A DNA stretch of 42,185 nt from Saprospiraceae bacterium (GTDB lineage: Bacteria; Bacteroidota; Bacteroidia; Chitinophagales; Saprospiraceae): positions 1-42,185 of the forward strand of contig JAIYAV010000173.1 of NCBI GenBank assembly GCA_027488855.1, given 5' to 3'. The notes beneath the pieces are model-generated. The model made no database searches and was not told the origin of the DNA. It saw only the letters and a program-made list of their open reading frames with translations. The position numbers and the translations under genes were made by a program. Below, in pieces: positions 8,428 to 16,266 of this stretch (position 1 is its first letter; the number at the start of each line of letters is the position of its first letter).

Positions 8428-9741
8428 TTAAATCTTGACTTTCGCAAAGGCCCGATCCAAAATATCCAGCGCTTCCGCAATATCCTCTTCCTGAGCCGTC
8501 AGCGGTGGAGCAATGCGGATGACGTTGCCGTACAAGCCCCCCTTGCCAATCAGCAAGCCCAATTCCTTTGTAGCTTCAAACAACTGACGGGTCGCCTCGG
8601 TTGAAGGTTCTTTGCTCTGGCGGTCTTTCACCAGCTCCAAACCTTGCATCAAACCCATCCCACGTACATCGCCGATGACAGGGTATTTCTCCTGCAAACG
8701 CTCCAGGCCTTCGCGCAACAATCTACCTACTCGGCCAACGTGCTGTGGGTCGGCATGGTTTTCCAATACTTCCATGGTGGCGAGGGACGCTGCACAAGCT
8801 ACGGGATTGCCGCCAAAAGTACTCAGGCTGAGCCCCGCTTCCACGGTGCTTTGGGCAATTTCCATCGTGGTGATCGTATTGCCCAGCGGGAAACCATTGG
8901 CAATGCCTTTGGCCATGGTGATTACATCAGGCTCAATGTCCCAGTGTTCGATGCCAAACCACTTGTCTCCCGTCCGGCCAAAGGCAGTTTGCACCTCATC
9001 AATGATCATCAAACCACCGTATTGTTTGACAATCTCCTGGGCAATTTTGAAGTATTCCTTCGGTGCGGTAATGAATCCACCCACCCCCTGAATCGGTTCG
9101 GCAATGAAAGCCGCAATTTTCCCACTCGTGGTGGTTCTGATCACGTCCTCAATATCCTGTGCGCAGGCCACCCCACAGGAAGGGTAAGTCATTTTGTAAG
9201 GGCAGCGGTAGCAATAAGGGTTCACCGCGTGGGTGATGCCGGGTACTTGTGCGCCCGTCAAACGCCAGGAGCTGTGCCCGGTAAGCGTCATACCGATGGC
9301 CGAACGCCCACTGTAGCCGTGCCGCAGCGCCACTATTTCTTGTCGACCGGTGTAAATTTTGGCCAAAAAAACCGCCGTTTCATCTGCATCCGTACCTGAG
9401 GGGGTGAAAAAAGAAACCTGCAATTTGCCAGGCGTGATTTGCGCCATTTTTTCCGCCAAATTGACATGGGCTTCATTGGGGTAAAGGGTAGAAGAATGGA
9501 TCATCTTCTCCGTTTGATTCTTTACGGCTTCCACAATTTCTGGCCGGTTATGCCCTACACTGGTGGTGAGGATGCCGCCAAAAAAATCGAGGTATTCCTT
9601 GCCTTCTACATCCCAAACGCGCAGACCTTCGCCACGCTCGAGTGGGAGGGGCTCGGTGTAATAGAGGAGGTGATTGGGCCAGAGGTATTGTTTTTGCTTG
9701 GCTAATAATTCTTGTTTGGTGGAGGTATGGGTGGTCTGCAT
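8428..9741 (-). CDS. Class III PLP-dependent aminotransferase (AGXT2/omega-transaminase type)
   Basis: This 437-residue protein shows the class III fold. It has an N-terminal substrate region (LRVWDVEGKEYLDFFGG), a cofactor-phosphate loop (FFTPSGTDADETAV), the aspartate motif MIIDEVQTAFGRTG, and the Schiff-base lysine Lys278 in ITMAKGIANGFPLG. These enzymes move an amino group from a non-alpha amine or amino acid to pyruvate or glyoxylate. The exact substrate cannot be told; alanine-glyoxylate, beta-alanine and related activities are possible. An unusual cysteine cluster (Cys177, 180, 189 and 193, in CYRCPYKMTYPSCGVAC) sits before the active-site region and could bind metal. It is the first gene of a two-gene unit with mobA. 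Confidence 0.85.
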   Translation of the reverse strand: MQTTHTSTKQELLAKQKQYLWPNHLLYYTEPLPLERGEGLRVWDVEGKEYLDFFGGILTTSVGHNRPEIVEAVKNQTEKMIHSSTLYPNEAHVNLAEKMAQITPGKLQVSFFTPSGTDADETAVFLAKIYTGRQEIVALRHGYSGRSAIGMTLTGHSSWRLTGAQVPGITHAVNPYCYRCPYKMTYPSCGVACAQDIEDVIRTTTSGKIAAFIAEPIQGVGGFITAPKEYFKIAQEIVKQYGGLMIIDEVQTAFGRTGDKWFGIEHWDIEPDVITMAKGIANGFPLGNTITTMEIAQSTVEAGLSLSTFGGNPVACAASLATMEVLENHADPQHVGRVGRLLREGLERLQEKYPVIGDVRGMGLMQGLELVKDRQSKEPSTEATRQLFEATKELGLLIGKGGLYGNVIRIAPPLTAQEEDIAEALDILDRAFAKVKI

Positions 9742-9848
9742 GGTTTTGCGGTATTGAATGAGGAGCTAAGCTAGGGATTTTTTGGGGAAAATGTAGGAAT
9801 TTGGATTAAACTGTCCCTAACTTTAATCACCACTTATCTGAGCGAATA

Positions 9849-9879
9849 TTGATAATCCACTAAAATTCCATTAGTTTTG
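9849..9879 (+). promoter_or_regulatory. Bacteroidota-type promoter for the DUF433 gene
   Basis: TTG at 9849-9851, 20 bases, then TAGTTTTG at 9872-9879 is a full match to the TTG/TAnnTTTG consensus. Transcription would start near 9886, about 14 bases before the ATG at 9900, giving a very short leader. Confidence 0.55.
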
Positions 9880-9899
9880 TCGAGGCTAAATGTTGAAAT

Positions 9900-10097
9900 A
9901 TGGAATACCTGACAGAGAGAATTACCATTGATGAAAACCTTTGTAATGGAAAACCGACGATTCGTGGGAAACGCATCACGGTACAAACCATACTGGAGTT
10001 TTTAAGTGTGGGGGAAAGTGAAGAGGAGATTTTGCGGCAGTATCCTTCGTTGGAGGTTGAGGATATTAAAGCGTGTTTGGAGTTTGAAAAGTTTTAA
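9900..10097 (+). CDS. DUF433 antitoxin-like protein, unpaired
   Basis: This 65-residue protein carries the whole DUF433 signature: ITIDENLCNGKPTIRGKRI, then TVQTILEFLSVGESEEEI, and LRQYPSLEVEDIKACLEF. The family has a winged or homeodomain-like helix-turn-helix fold and is normally the antitoxin partner of a downstream PIN-like (DUF5615) toxin. Here the next gene is on the opposite strand and its stop is 1 base away, so no toxin partner follows. The upstream neighbour is divergent. It may be an orphan antitoxin left after loss of the toxin, or a stand-alone regulator. It has a good promoter of its own (9849-9879). Confidence 0.85.
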   Translation: MEYLTERITIDENLCNGKPTIRGKRITVQTILEFLSVGESEEEILRQYPSLEVEDIKACLEFEKF

Positions 10098-10098
10098 T

Positions 10099-11691
10099 TC
10101 AGTTAGCAGCATTACTAGAGTATTTTTTGATTAAATCCGCCACCTCTTCTACATCTGAATATCCTGCCTGTAAGCCTATATGATAGGCATTTTGTAAAAT
10201 GGGGAGGCCTCGTTCGATTGCATTATGTTCACACAAGACATAGCCAAAATACGAACCTACCTTATAAATGGCATTCACATCTCCAATTTCCTTTGCAGTG
10301 TTATATGCCAATTCTTCTAATTCCAAGAATTTTTGATAGTCATTTTTCCGATTCAAATAGAGGGCGGCCATATTGTGTAAAGTGGCACACATGCCGGAAC
10401 GGTCGCCGATTTTCTGCTGGATGGCCAAACTTTGCTCCAAATAACGCAGGGCCGTGTTGTGGTCGCCCTTGGCAACATAGATTTGGCTGATGTTATTCAA
10501 AGTTGTACCCTCCCCAGAACGGTCTCCGATTTGCTGTTGAATATCCACGCTTTGACCTAAATAGCGCAAGGCCGTGTCGTAGTCTCCCTTAGCAGAGTAA
10601 AGTTGACTCAAGTTATTCAATGCAACAGCTTTACCATAACTGTCGCCGATTTGTTGACTTATGGCTAAACTTTGATTTAAACAATACAAAGCCTTGTCAT
10701 AGTTGCCTATGTAGACATAGATTTGACTAATATTATTCCAAATAGAACCTTCACCAGAACGATCACCGATTTGCTTCCATATGTTCAGACTTTGCTCTAA
10801 ATAGTGTAAGGCTGTGTCATAGTCGCCTTTGGCCTTATAGATTTGGCTGATGTTATTCATTGTAGAGATCTCACCGGAACGGTCGCTAATTCGTCGCTGT
10901 ATAGCAAGATTTTTTTCAAAATAATATAGCGCTTCGACATAGTTAGCTTTAGTCAACTCTATTACACCTAAGATATTGTTCGATTGGCTCTGTCCTTCTC
11001 GATCCTCTATACGCTCAAAAGTCAATAAGGCAGTCTTAGTCTCAGCAATAGCTTCTTCGTACATACCAATAGTATAATACAATTCGCCCAAGTGTTGATG
11101 CATTTGGGCAACTAGTCCTTCAGCATTTGTATCTTCACTGATCGAAGCGATTCGTTTTTGTAAGGCTTTGATTTCCTCTTCTTTCTCATGCAAGGTATAA
11201 TTACGGTAAGGTTCGCGTTTAAAATCATTAATAATGAACATCCAATCCTTTCCTGTACCATACCCCCTCAATTCCGCCAACAAACTCCTCACCGACCAAA
11301 TATCTGGTATCTTCCGTGGGCACTCCTGCAAAAGTTTTCGATCCAATGGTACAAAACACACCAGCGCTATCGCCAACTTCGTAATCAAATCCCTTTTCTG
11401 ATTAAACCCCAAAGCCAACGCCTCATTTTTAAGCAACAACTCAAAATCATCAATAAAAACCAATCCGGCGGGTGTGTCAAGAATATTTTGGATAAAATCT
11501 GTATTAGGTTCTGCACCTACTTTTAAGATAGTCATCCTCCGCTCTGGATATTTTTCTATCAATGCCGCTTTGACTCTGTCAATCAAGCTCAAATGATCAT
11601 AGGCCACCACAATAAAATGAAACCGCTCGCCCCGTGCAGCCTTTACAATCAAATCAATCTCTTCCTGAACAGTCGCGTTAATTTCCGACAT
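10099..11691 (-). CDS. TPR protein with a degenerate ATPase-like N-terminal domain
   Basis: This is a 530-residue cytoplasmic protein. Residues 1-145 form an alpha/beta domain with FHFIVVAYDH where a P-loop would be expected, but no GKT. A Walker-B-like strand follows (LVFIDDFELLL, about 77-87), then a helical region. I infer a degenerate NTPase or a protein-interaction module. From about 165 a short coiled stretch leads into tetratricopeptide repeats of exactly 40 residues (about 195-480), for example NNISQIYKAKGDYDTALHYL. The repeats are nearly identical in places. The gene overlaps the preceding AAA ATPase by 14 bases, so translation is probably coupled. No nuclease, protease or membrane effector is visible. 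The family was not recognised by name. Confidence 0.7.
   Translation of the reverse strand: MSEINATVQEEIDLIVKAARGERFHFIVVAYDHLSLIDRVKAALIEKYPERRMTILKVGAEPNTDFIQNILDTPAGLVFIDDFELLLKNEALALGFNQKRDLITKLAIALVCFVPLDRKLLQECPRKIPDIWSVRSLLAELRGYGTGKDWMFIINDFKREPYRNYTLHEKEEEIKALQKRIASISEDTNAEGLVAQMHQHLGELYYTIGMYEEAIAETKTALLTFERIEDREGQSQSNNILGVIELTKANYVEALYYFEKNLAIQRRISDRSGEISTMNNISQIYKAKGDYDTALHYLEQSLNIWKQIGDRSGEGSIWNNISQIYVYIGNYDKALYCLNQSLAISQQIGDSYGKAVALNNLSQLYSAKGDYDTALRYLGQSVDIQQQIGDRSGEGTTLNNISQIYVAKGDHNTALRYLEQSLAIQQKIGDRSGMCATLHNMAALYLNRKNDYQKFLELEELAYNTAKEIGDVNAIYKVGSYFGYVLCEHNAIERGLPILQNAYHIGLQAGYSDVEEVADLIKKYSSNAAN
10370..10980 (-). repeat. 120-bp tandem repeats inside the TPR gene
   Basis: Words such as GAACGGTCGCCGAT recur at exact 120-base steps (near 10397, 10517, 10637, 10757 and 10877), matching the 40-residue TPR unit. 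The high identity at DNA level suggests recent duplication or gene conversion and makes copy-number change likely. Confidence 0.8.
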
Positions 11692-13030
11692 ACTGGCGAT
11701 ATAAGTTAGACAATTCGACCACCGGGTTTACCCTTTTGTATGAACCATCATTGTATTCCATCACAATAATGTCTTCCAACATTTCCTGAATGATGTCGTC
11801 AAAAGGGGTGTCGCGGTTGTTTTTGTTGTTTTCGCTGATTTCCTTCAGTTTGCTCAGCTTATCATCGGTCAAGTATTGTGCTGCCTGATTGCCCAGCCTG
11901 GTTAGTGCTTTATCCAAGGCAGGCATGTCAATTTTTGCTTTGGATTCATCGGCTTGAAAGGATGCATTTTCCAGAATGCGCAACAATTCACGTGGAGAAC
12001 CGCCGCCGTGTAATATGGCTTTTTCTACCACAGCTTCACTTTCAAACAAAGCTGCATCTATCCGTTTATCAACAAACTCTCTGAAACGTTCAATAGCGGC
12101 AGGAATGGGGGTGCCATCACGTTGCAACAACTTGACAAAAGGAAAAGCTTCAATGGTGCTGAATTGCGCAATTTTTTGTCTTTCCCGCATCAATTCAATG
12201 GGCAGTGTAAAGATGGTATAAGCCTTAATCTGGCGCAGGCGATTGGATTCTTCAATGACAATTTTGCGCCGCGTTTCGACACTCATCGTTTTTTCCAAAC
12301 CGTCTACCACAAAAAGCAGTTCTTGCCCAGCCTTGTTTTGGCGCAAAGCTAAATTGACCTCTTCGACAAATTGATTGAATAGATTGGCAAACTCAGGAAA
12401 GCGGTTTTTTAAAGTAGTACGGATGACAGTAGCCCGCTCTTTACTTCCGGTGATGCCTAGTTTGAGTTTCCCAGTGATGCCCAAAATGGCTTTGAGTAAG
12501 CTTGGCCCGGTAGCATCCAATCCAAATTCTGCACCAGCTTCGCCTTTTAAGGATTTTTTAATCTCAGTTTCCCGTGTCTGGAACCATTTTTCAAAACGCT
12601 CGAGAATTCCATCATCCACCTTTATCCTTCGCTCATCCAGGAGCGCGGTCAGCTTTTCCAGTTGAAAAACCAGAATGTCCATATACTCCACATCGTTCAT
12701 ATCCAATTCTTCGTCGACATTACAGGTCACACAGAAGAAACATTCGGGACGATGTAAATTTTTGACATATTTTGCCAGCTCAGAGGTTTTTCCAGTGCCA
12801 CGCATGCCGCCTAAAAAGAAAAGCGTCTTGTTGCGGCTGTTGCGAATATCGAAGCTGAAATTTCCACTTTTGCGCGATACATTGAGGATTTTGTACACTC
12901 GATTTTCTTCAAAATCGCCGCGAACAGTGCTGAAATCGGTATAAAAGGGGTGATCTGGCCCAACGGGTTCGTTAAATACAACCGCTTGGTCAATCTCTTC
13001 TAGTGCAGTTGCTTTTTTTGGATCGGACAT
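11678..13030 (-). CDS. AAA/STAND-like P-loop ATPase, first gene of AAA-TPR cassette
   Basis: This 450-residue protein starts at the ATG at 13030; an upstream TTG at 13066 is less likely. It has Walker A GGMRGTGKT (74-82), Walker B ELLFVVDGLEK (237-247, Asp243), and an arginine in GGGSPRELLRIL (342-353) that fits a sensor-2 position. A C-terminal winged-helix-like part (VMEYNDGSYKRVNPVVEL) follows. Between the Walker motifs lies a glycine-rich hydrophobic insert (about 160-195, with LLKAILGITGKLKLGITG) that could touch a membrane or a partner. The pattern is like ORC/AAA_16 or STAND-type switch ATPases. It is preceded by a clear promoter and overlaps the TPR gene. A switch role in a signalling or defence pair is inferred. 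Confidence 0.75.
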   Translation of the reverse strand: MSDPKKATALEEIDQAVVFNEPVGPDHPFYTDFSTVRGDFEENRVYKILNVSRKSGNFSFDIRNSRNKTLFFLGGMRGTGKTSELAKYVKNLHRPECFFCVTCNVDEELDMNDVEYMDILVFQLEKLTALLDERRIKVDDGILERFEKWFQTRETEIKKSLKGEAGAEFGLDATGPSLLKAILGITGKLKLGITGSKERATVIRTTLKNRFPEFANLFNQFVEEVNLALRQNKAGQELLFVVDGLEKTMSVETRRKIVIEESNRLRQIKAYTIFTLPIELMRERQKIAQFSTIEAFPFVKLLQRDGTPIPAAIERFREFVDKRIDAALFESEAVVEKAILHGGGSPRELLRILENASFQADESKAKIDMPALDKALTRLGNQAAQYLTDDKLSKLKEISENNKNNRDTPFDDIIQEMLEDIIVMEYNDGSYKRVNPVVELSNLYRQYVGN

Positions 13031-13077
13031 CTGAAGTACTATTTGTTCGTGCCTACTTGTAACCAATGGAAAACCAC

Positions 13078-13110
13078 CAAATATACATAAAAGGTTTAGA
13101 TCAAGCCAAA
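13078..13110 (-). promoter_or_regulatory. Bacteroidota-type promoter of the AAA-TPR cassette
   Basis: On the minus strand TTTG (13107-13110), 21 bases, then TATATTTG (13078-13085) is a full consensus match. The leader to the ATG at 13030 would be about 40 bases. It lies in the divergent gap with clpB. Confidence 0.55.
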
Positions 13111-13254
13111 TTTACGCCTTTTAATGTCAAAAGGGCAGGATGAAGCAAATTCTCCTGCCAAATTTTCCTAAAATCACCTTGGCAAATCTTTTGCTATATC
13201 CCCTAATACTGACAAAAACATCAGATATTAGCCAAATAAAAAGCACAAAACGAA

Positions 13255-15951
13255 ATGACCTACGAAAATTTCACCATAAAAGCGCAGGAATCCATCCTGA
13301 AAGCCCAGCAAATCGCAGCAGGATTGGACCAGCAGCAGGTGGATACGGTGCACCTCCTCAAGGGTATCCTTGAAACTGACGAAAGTGTAGCCGGTTTTTT
13401 ACTCGGTAAAGCCGACGTAAACCTCGACATGCTGCGCCGCAAGTTGGACGAGGCGGTGCTCAAGTATCCCAAGGTAGAAGGTTCGGACAAACAGTTTTTG
13501 ACCAACGACGCCAACAAATCCCTCAGCCGAGCCAAAGCCCTGCTCAAAGAGTTCGGGGATCAATACATTTCTGTAGAACTGGTGCTGATGGGCATCTTGC
13601 AAGGAGAGGACTCCGGTGCCAAATTGCTCAAAGAACTCGGTGCCAACGAACAACTCATGCGTGGGGCCATCACCGAACTCCGCAAAGGCCGCAAAGTGAC
13701 CGACCAAAGTTCGGATGACAGCTACAACGCCCTCGCCAAATACGCAGTCAACCTCAACGAACGCGCCGAAACTGGCAAACTCGACCCCATCGTGGGTCGC
13801 GACGACGAAATCCGCCGGGTGTTGCAAATTCTCTCCCGCCGTAAAAAGAACAACCCGATTCTCATCGGCGAAGCTGGAGTAGGCAAAACTGCCATTGTGG
13901 AAGGCTTGGCCTGGCGCATTGTCAAAGGAGATGTCCCTGAAAACCTACTGAGCAAAAAAATCTTTGTATTAGACATCGCTGCTTTGATTGCGGGTGCCAA
14001 GTATAAAGGGGAGTTTGAAGAACGCCTCAAAGGAGTGATCCAGGAAGTGGCTGATTCAGGCGATACCATCATCCTTTTTGTAGACGAAATCCACACCCTC
14101 ATTGGGGCGGGTGGAGGCAGTGGTGCCATGGACGCCGCGAACATCCTCAAACCTGCCCTGGCACGCGGAGAACTGCGCACCATTGGGGCCACTACTCTCG
14201 ACGAGTACCAGAAGTATTTCGAAAAAGACAAGGCTCTGGTGCGCCGCTTCCAAGAGGTACTCGTTGATGAGCCCAGTGTAGAAGATACCATCTCCATCCT
14301 GCGCGGTTTGCAGGAGCGCTACGAGGTGTACCACAAGATTGAGATCATGGACGAGGCGTTGGTTGCTGCTGCCGAGTTGAGCCACCGTTACATTCCCGAC
14401 CGCCAGTTGCCCGATAAGGCCATCGATCTCATCGACGAGGCAGCTGCGCGCCTGCGGTTGGAATTGGATTCCTTGCCTGAGGAAATCGACGAGTGGGACC
14501 GCAAGGTGCGCCAACTCGAAATCGAACGCGAGGCCATCAAAAGGGAAAAGAACAAAAAACAACAGGAGGCCATTGAAGAAAACATCGCCAATGCCAAGCA
14601 GAAGCGCGATTCCTTGATGGCTAATTGGAAAAATGAGAAAGAGATCGTTGATACCATTCAGGCCATCAAAAAAAAGATGGAAGAATTGGAAACCCAGGCC
14701 GAACGCGCCGAACGTGCCAGCGACTACGAAAAAGTAGCCAAAATCCGCTACGGGGAGCTGGAAGACCAGAAGCAAATGCTCAAGGTAGCCGAGGAAAAAC
14801 TGGCCGCCTTGCCCGAAGATGATCGGTTTACCAACGACAAGGTAACTGCAAGTGATATAGCCTACACGGTCAGTCGTTGGACGGGTATCCCAGTAGATAA
14901 AATGACCCAGAGCGAGAAAGACAAACTGCTCAAAATGGAACAAGAGATAGGCCGACGCCTCATTGGCCAGGACGAAGCGGTGAAGGCTGTATCCGACGCC
15001 ATTCGCCGCAGCCGGGCAGGTTTGCAAGACGCCGATCGCCCCATTGGTTCTTTCATCTTCCTGGGCCCAACCGGGGTGGGCAAAACGGAATTGGCGAAAA
15101 CCATTGCTGAAGTGCTCTTTGATGATGAGAAGGCTATGACCCGCATCGATATGAGTGAGTATCAAGAAAAAGGAACCGTGTTGCGCTTAATTGGGGCACC
15201 TCCAGGATATATTGGCCACGAGGAAGGAGGCCAATTGACGGATGCTGTGCGTCGCAGGCCATATAGTATCATCTTGTTAGACGAAATAGAAAAAGCACAC
15301 GCAGATACTTTCAACATTCTGCTACAAGTATTGGATGAAGGCCGATTAACAGACAACAAAGGCCGAATGGCCAACTTCAAAAATACCATCATTATCATGA
15401 CCTCGAATATGGGCGCTGAGCTAATTATGGAAAATTTTGAGGACCTAACCGAAATGGGAGAAAAACACCGTACTGAAATAATTGCCACGACTAAGGAAGA
15501 AGTGTTCAACTTGCTAAAGACAAAACTGCGCCCGGAATTCCTGAACCGCATCGACGAACAAATCCTCTTCCTGCCGCTGAACAAGGATGAGATCAAGCAG
15601 ATTTTGGAACTCTTGTTGAAAAAGACCCAAAAAATGCTGGCCCAACAGGGCATCATCCTCAAAGTGAGCGAGGAGGCGAAAACCTTACTGGCGGATATGG
15701 GTTACGACCCACAGTTTGGTGCCCGCCCGCTGAAGCGGGTGCTGCAAAAGGACGTGATCAACGAATTGTCGAAGCTGGTACTGAGTGGTGAGGCGAGTCT
15801 TGGGGATACCATCTACGTGCATACAGATAAGAAGGGGCTGACCTTTGGCAAAACGCCTTATGATGGGGCGATTAGTTTGCCGCCGGAGCCGGTGGATGAG
15901 GATGGGGATGATGAAAAAGAGGAAGAAAAGCCGGTGGAAGAGAAGGCGTAA
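13255..15951 (+). CDS. clpB: ATP-dependent disaggregase ClpB (Hsp104 family)
   Basis: The 898-residue protein has the complete ClpB layout. It has a double Clp_N repeat (1-145), nucleotide-binding domain 1 with Walker A GEAGVGKT (205-212) and ILFVDEIHTL, and the coiled-coil middle domain (about 400-530). Domain 2 has Walker A GPTGVGKT (604-611), and LNRIDEQILF lies near the C-terminal small domain. ClpB acts with DnaK to pull proteins out of aggregates in the cytoplasm. The protein is slightly longer than usual because of an acidic tail (DEDGDDEKEEEKPVEE). A strong hairpin terminator follows at 15969. The gene is monocistronic and divergent from the AAA-TPR cassette. The start at 13255 agrees with family N termini (MTYENFTIKAQE). 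Confidence 0.98.
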   Translation: MTYENFTIKAQESILKAQQIAAGLDQQQVDTVHLLKGILETDESVAGFLLGKADVNLDMLRRKLDEAVLKYPKVEGSDKQFLTNDANKSLSRAKALLKEFGDQYISVELVLMGILQGEDSGAKLLKELGANEQLMRGAITELRKGRKVTDQSSDDSYNALAKYAVNLNERAETGKLDPIVGRDDEIRRVLQILSRRKKNNPILIGEAGVGKTAIVEGLAWRIVKGDVPENLLSKKIFVLDIAALIAGAKYKGEFEERLKGVIQEVADSGDTIILFVDEIHTLIGAGGGSGAMDAANILKPALARGELRTIGATTLDEYQKYFEKDKALVRRFQEVLVDEPSVEDTISILRGLQERYEVYHKIEIMDEALVAAAELSHRYIPDRQLPDKAIDLIDEAAARLRLELDSLPEEIDEWDRKVRQLEIEREAIKREKNKKQQEAIEENIANAKQKRDSLMANWKNEKEIVDTIQAIKKKMEELETQAERAERASDYEKVAKIRYGELEDQKQMLKVAEEKLAALPEDDRFTNDKVTASDIAYTVSRWTGIPVDKMTQSEKDKLLKMEQEIGRRLIGQDEAVKAVSDAIRRSRAGLQDADRPIGSFIFLGPTGVGKTELAKTIAEVLFDDEKAMTRIDMSEYQEKGTVLRLIGAPPGYIGHEEGGQLTDAVRRRPYSIILLDEIEKAHADTFNILLQVLDEGRLTDNKGRMANFKNTIIIMTSNMGAELIMENFEDLTEMGEKHRTEIIATTKEEVFNLLKTKLRPEFLNRIDEQILFLPLNKDEIKQILELLLKKTQKMLAQQGIILKVSEEAKTLLADMGYDPQFGARPLKRVLQKDVINELSKLVLSGEASLGDTIYVHTDKKGLTFGKTPYDGAISLPPEPVDEDGDDEKEEEKPVEEKA

Positions 15952-15968
15952 TTGGTATAAAATAAAGG

Positions 15969-16011
15969 AAAGTGGCTGCTCGGCGTGGAGGTTGGGTGGC
16001 CACTTTTTTTT
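15969..16011 (+). terminator. Rho-independent terminator after clpB
   Basis: AAAGTGGC (15969-15976) pairs with GCCACTTT (15999-16006), and a run of eight T covers 16004-16011. It sits about 18 bases after the clpB stop. This is the best intrinsic terminator in the window. Confidence 0.8.
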
Positions 16012-16266
16012 ATTGCGATCAGAGAAAAAGCTGCTGATTTTAGACAAAAAAGGGATAGAAATTCTACCCCGGGGGACTCCTACTTCCTTCGCCGTTAGGC
16101 ATAACCGTCCACGTGGGAGTTTCAGAATCCGGTACAAAATTGAGGTGTTTTTACTCGATTGTCAAGCATTTCAAAAAATCGAACCCATCTTTTCCCACTT
16201 TTCAACTCCTTCGACTATCTTGAAGACACTATTTTAAAGTACCTTTTTCAACTCAAAATCCATTTC
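16012..16266. other. Gene-free stretch before the ADP-ribosylglycohydrolase gene
   Basis: Together with the clpB terminator this forms the longest gap in the window (15952-16266). Apart from the weak promoter at 16220-16247 I see no gene, RNA or clear repeat in it. The short open frames that cross it lack family features. Confidence 0.5.
16220..16247 (+). promoter_or_regulatory. Probable promoter of the ADP-ribosylglycohydrolase gene
   Basis: TTG at 16220-16222, 17 bases, then TACCTTTT at 16240-16247 gives one mismatch to TAnnTTTG. The ATG follows 19 bases later at 16267. Confidence 0.35.

Noticed and set aside
13030-13066. TTG start giving a longer AAA ATPase
   Set aside because: The ATG at 13030 is better placed and the extra residues show no conserved feature.
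13156-13184. Inverted repeat TGCCAA ... TTGGCA before clpB as a repressor site
   Set aside because: The arms are only 6 bases and do not resemble the CIRCE element bound by HrcA.
13178-13207. Sigma-32-like heat-shock promoter upstream of clpB (CTTGGCA, 15 bases, CCCCTAAT)
   Set aside because: Bacteroidota generally lack a canonical RpoH, and the match is partial. It could be chance, although the position before a heat-shock gene is suggestive.
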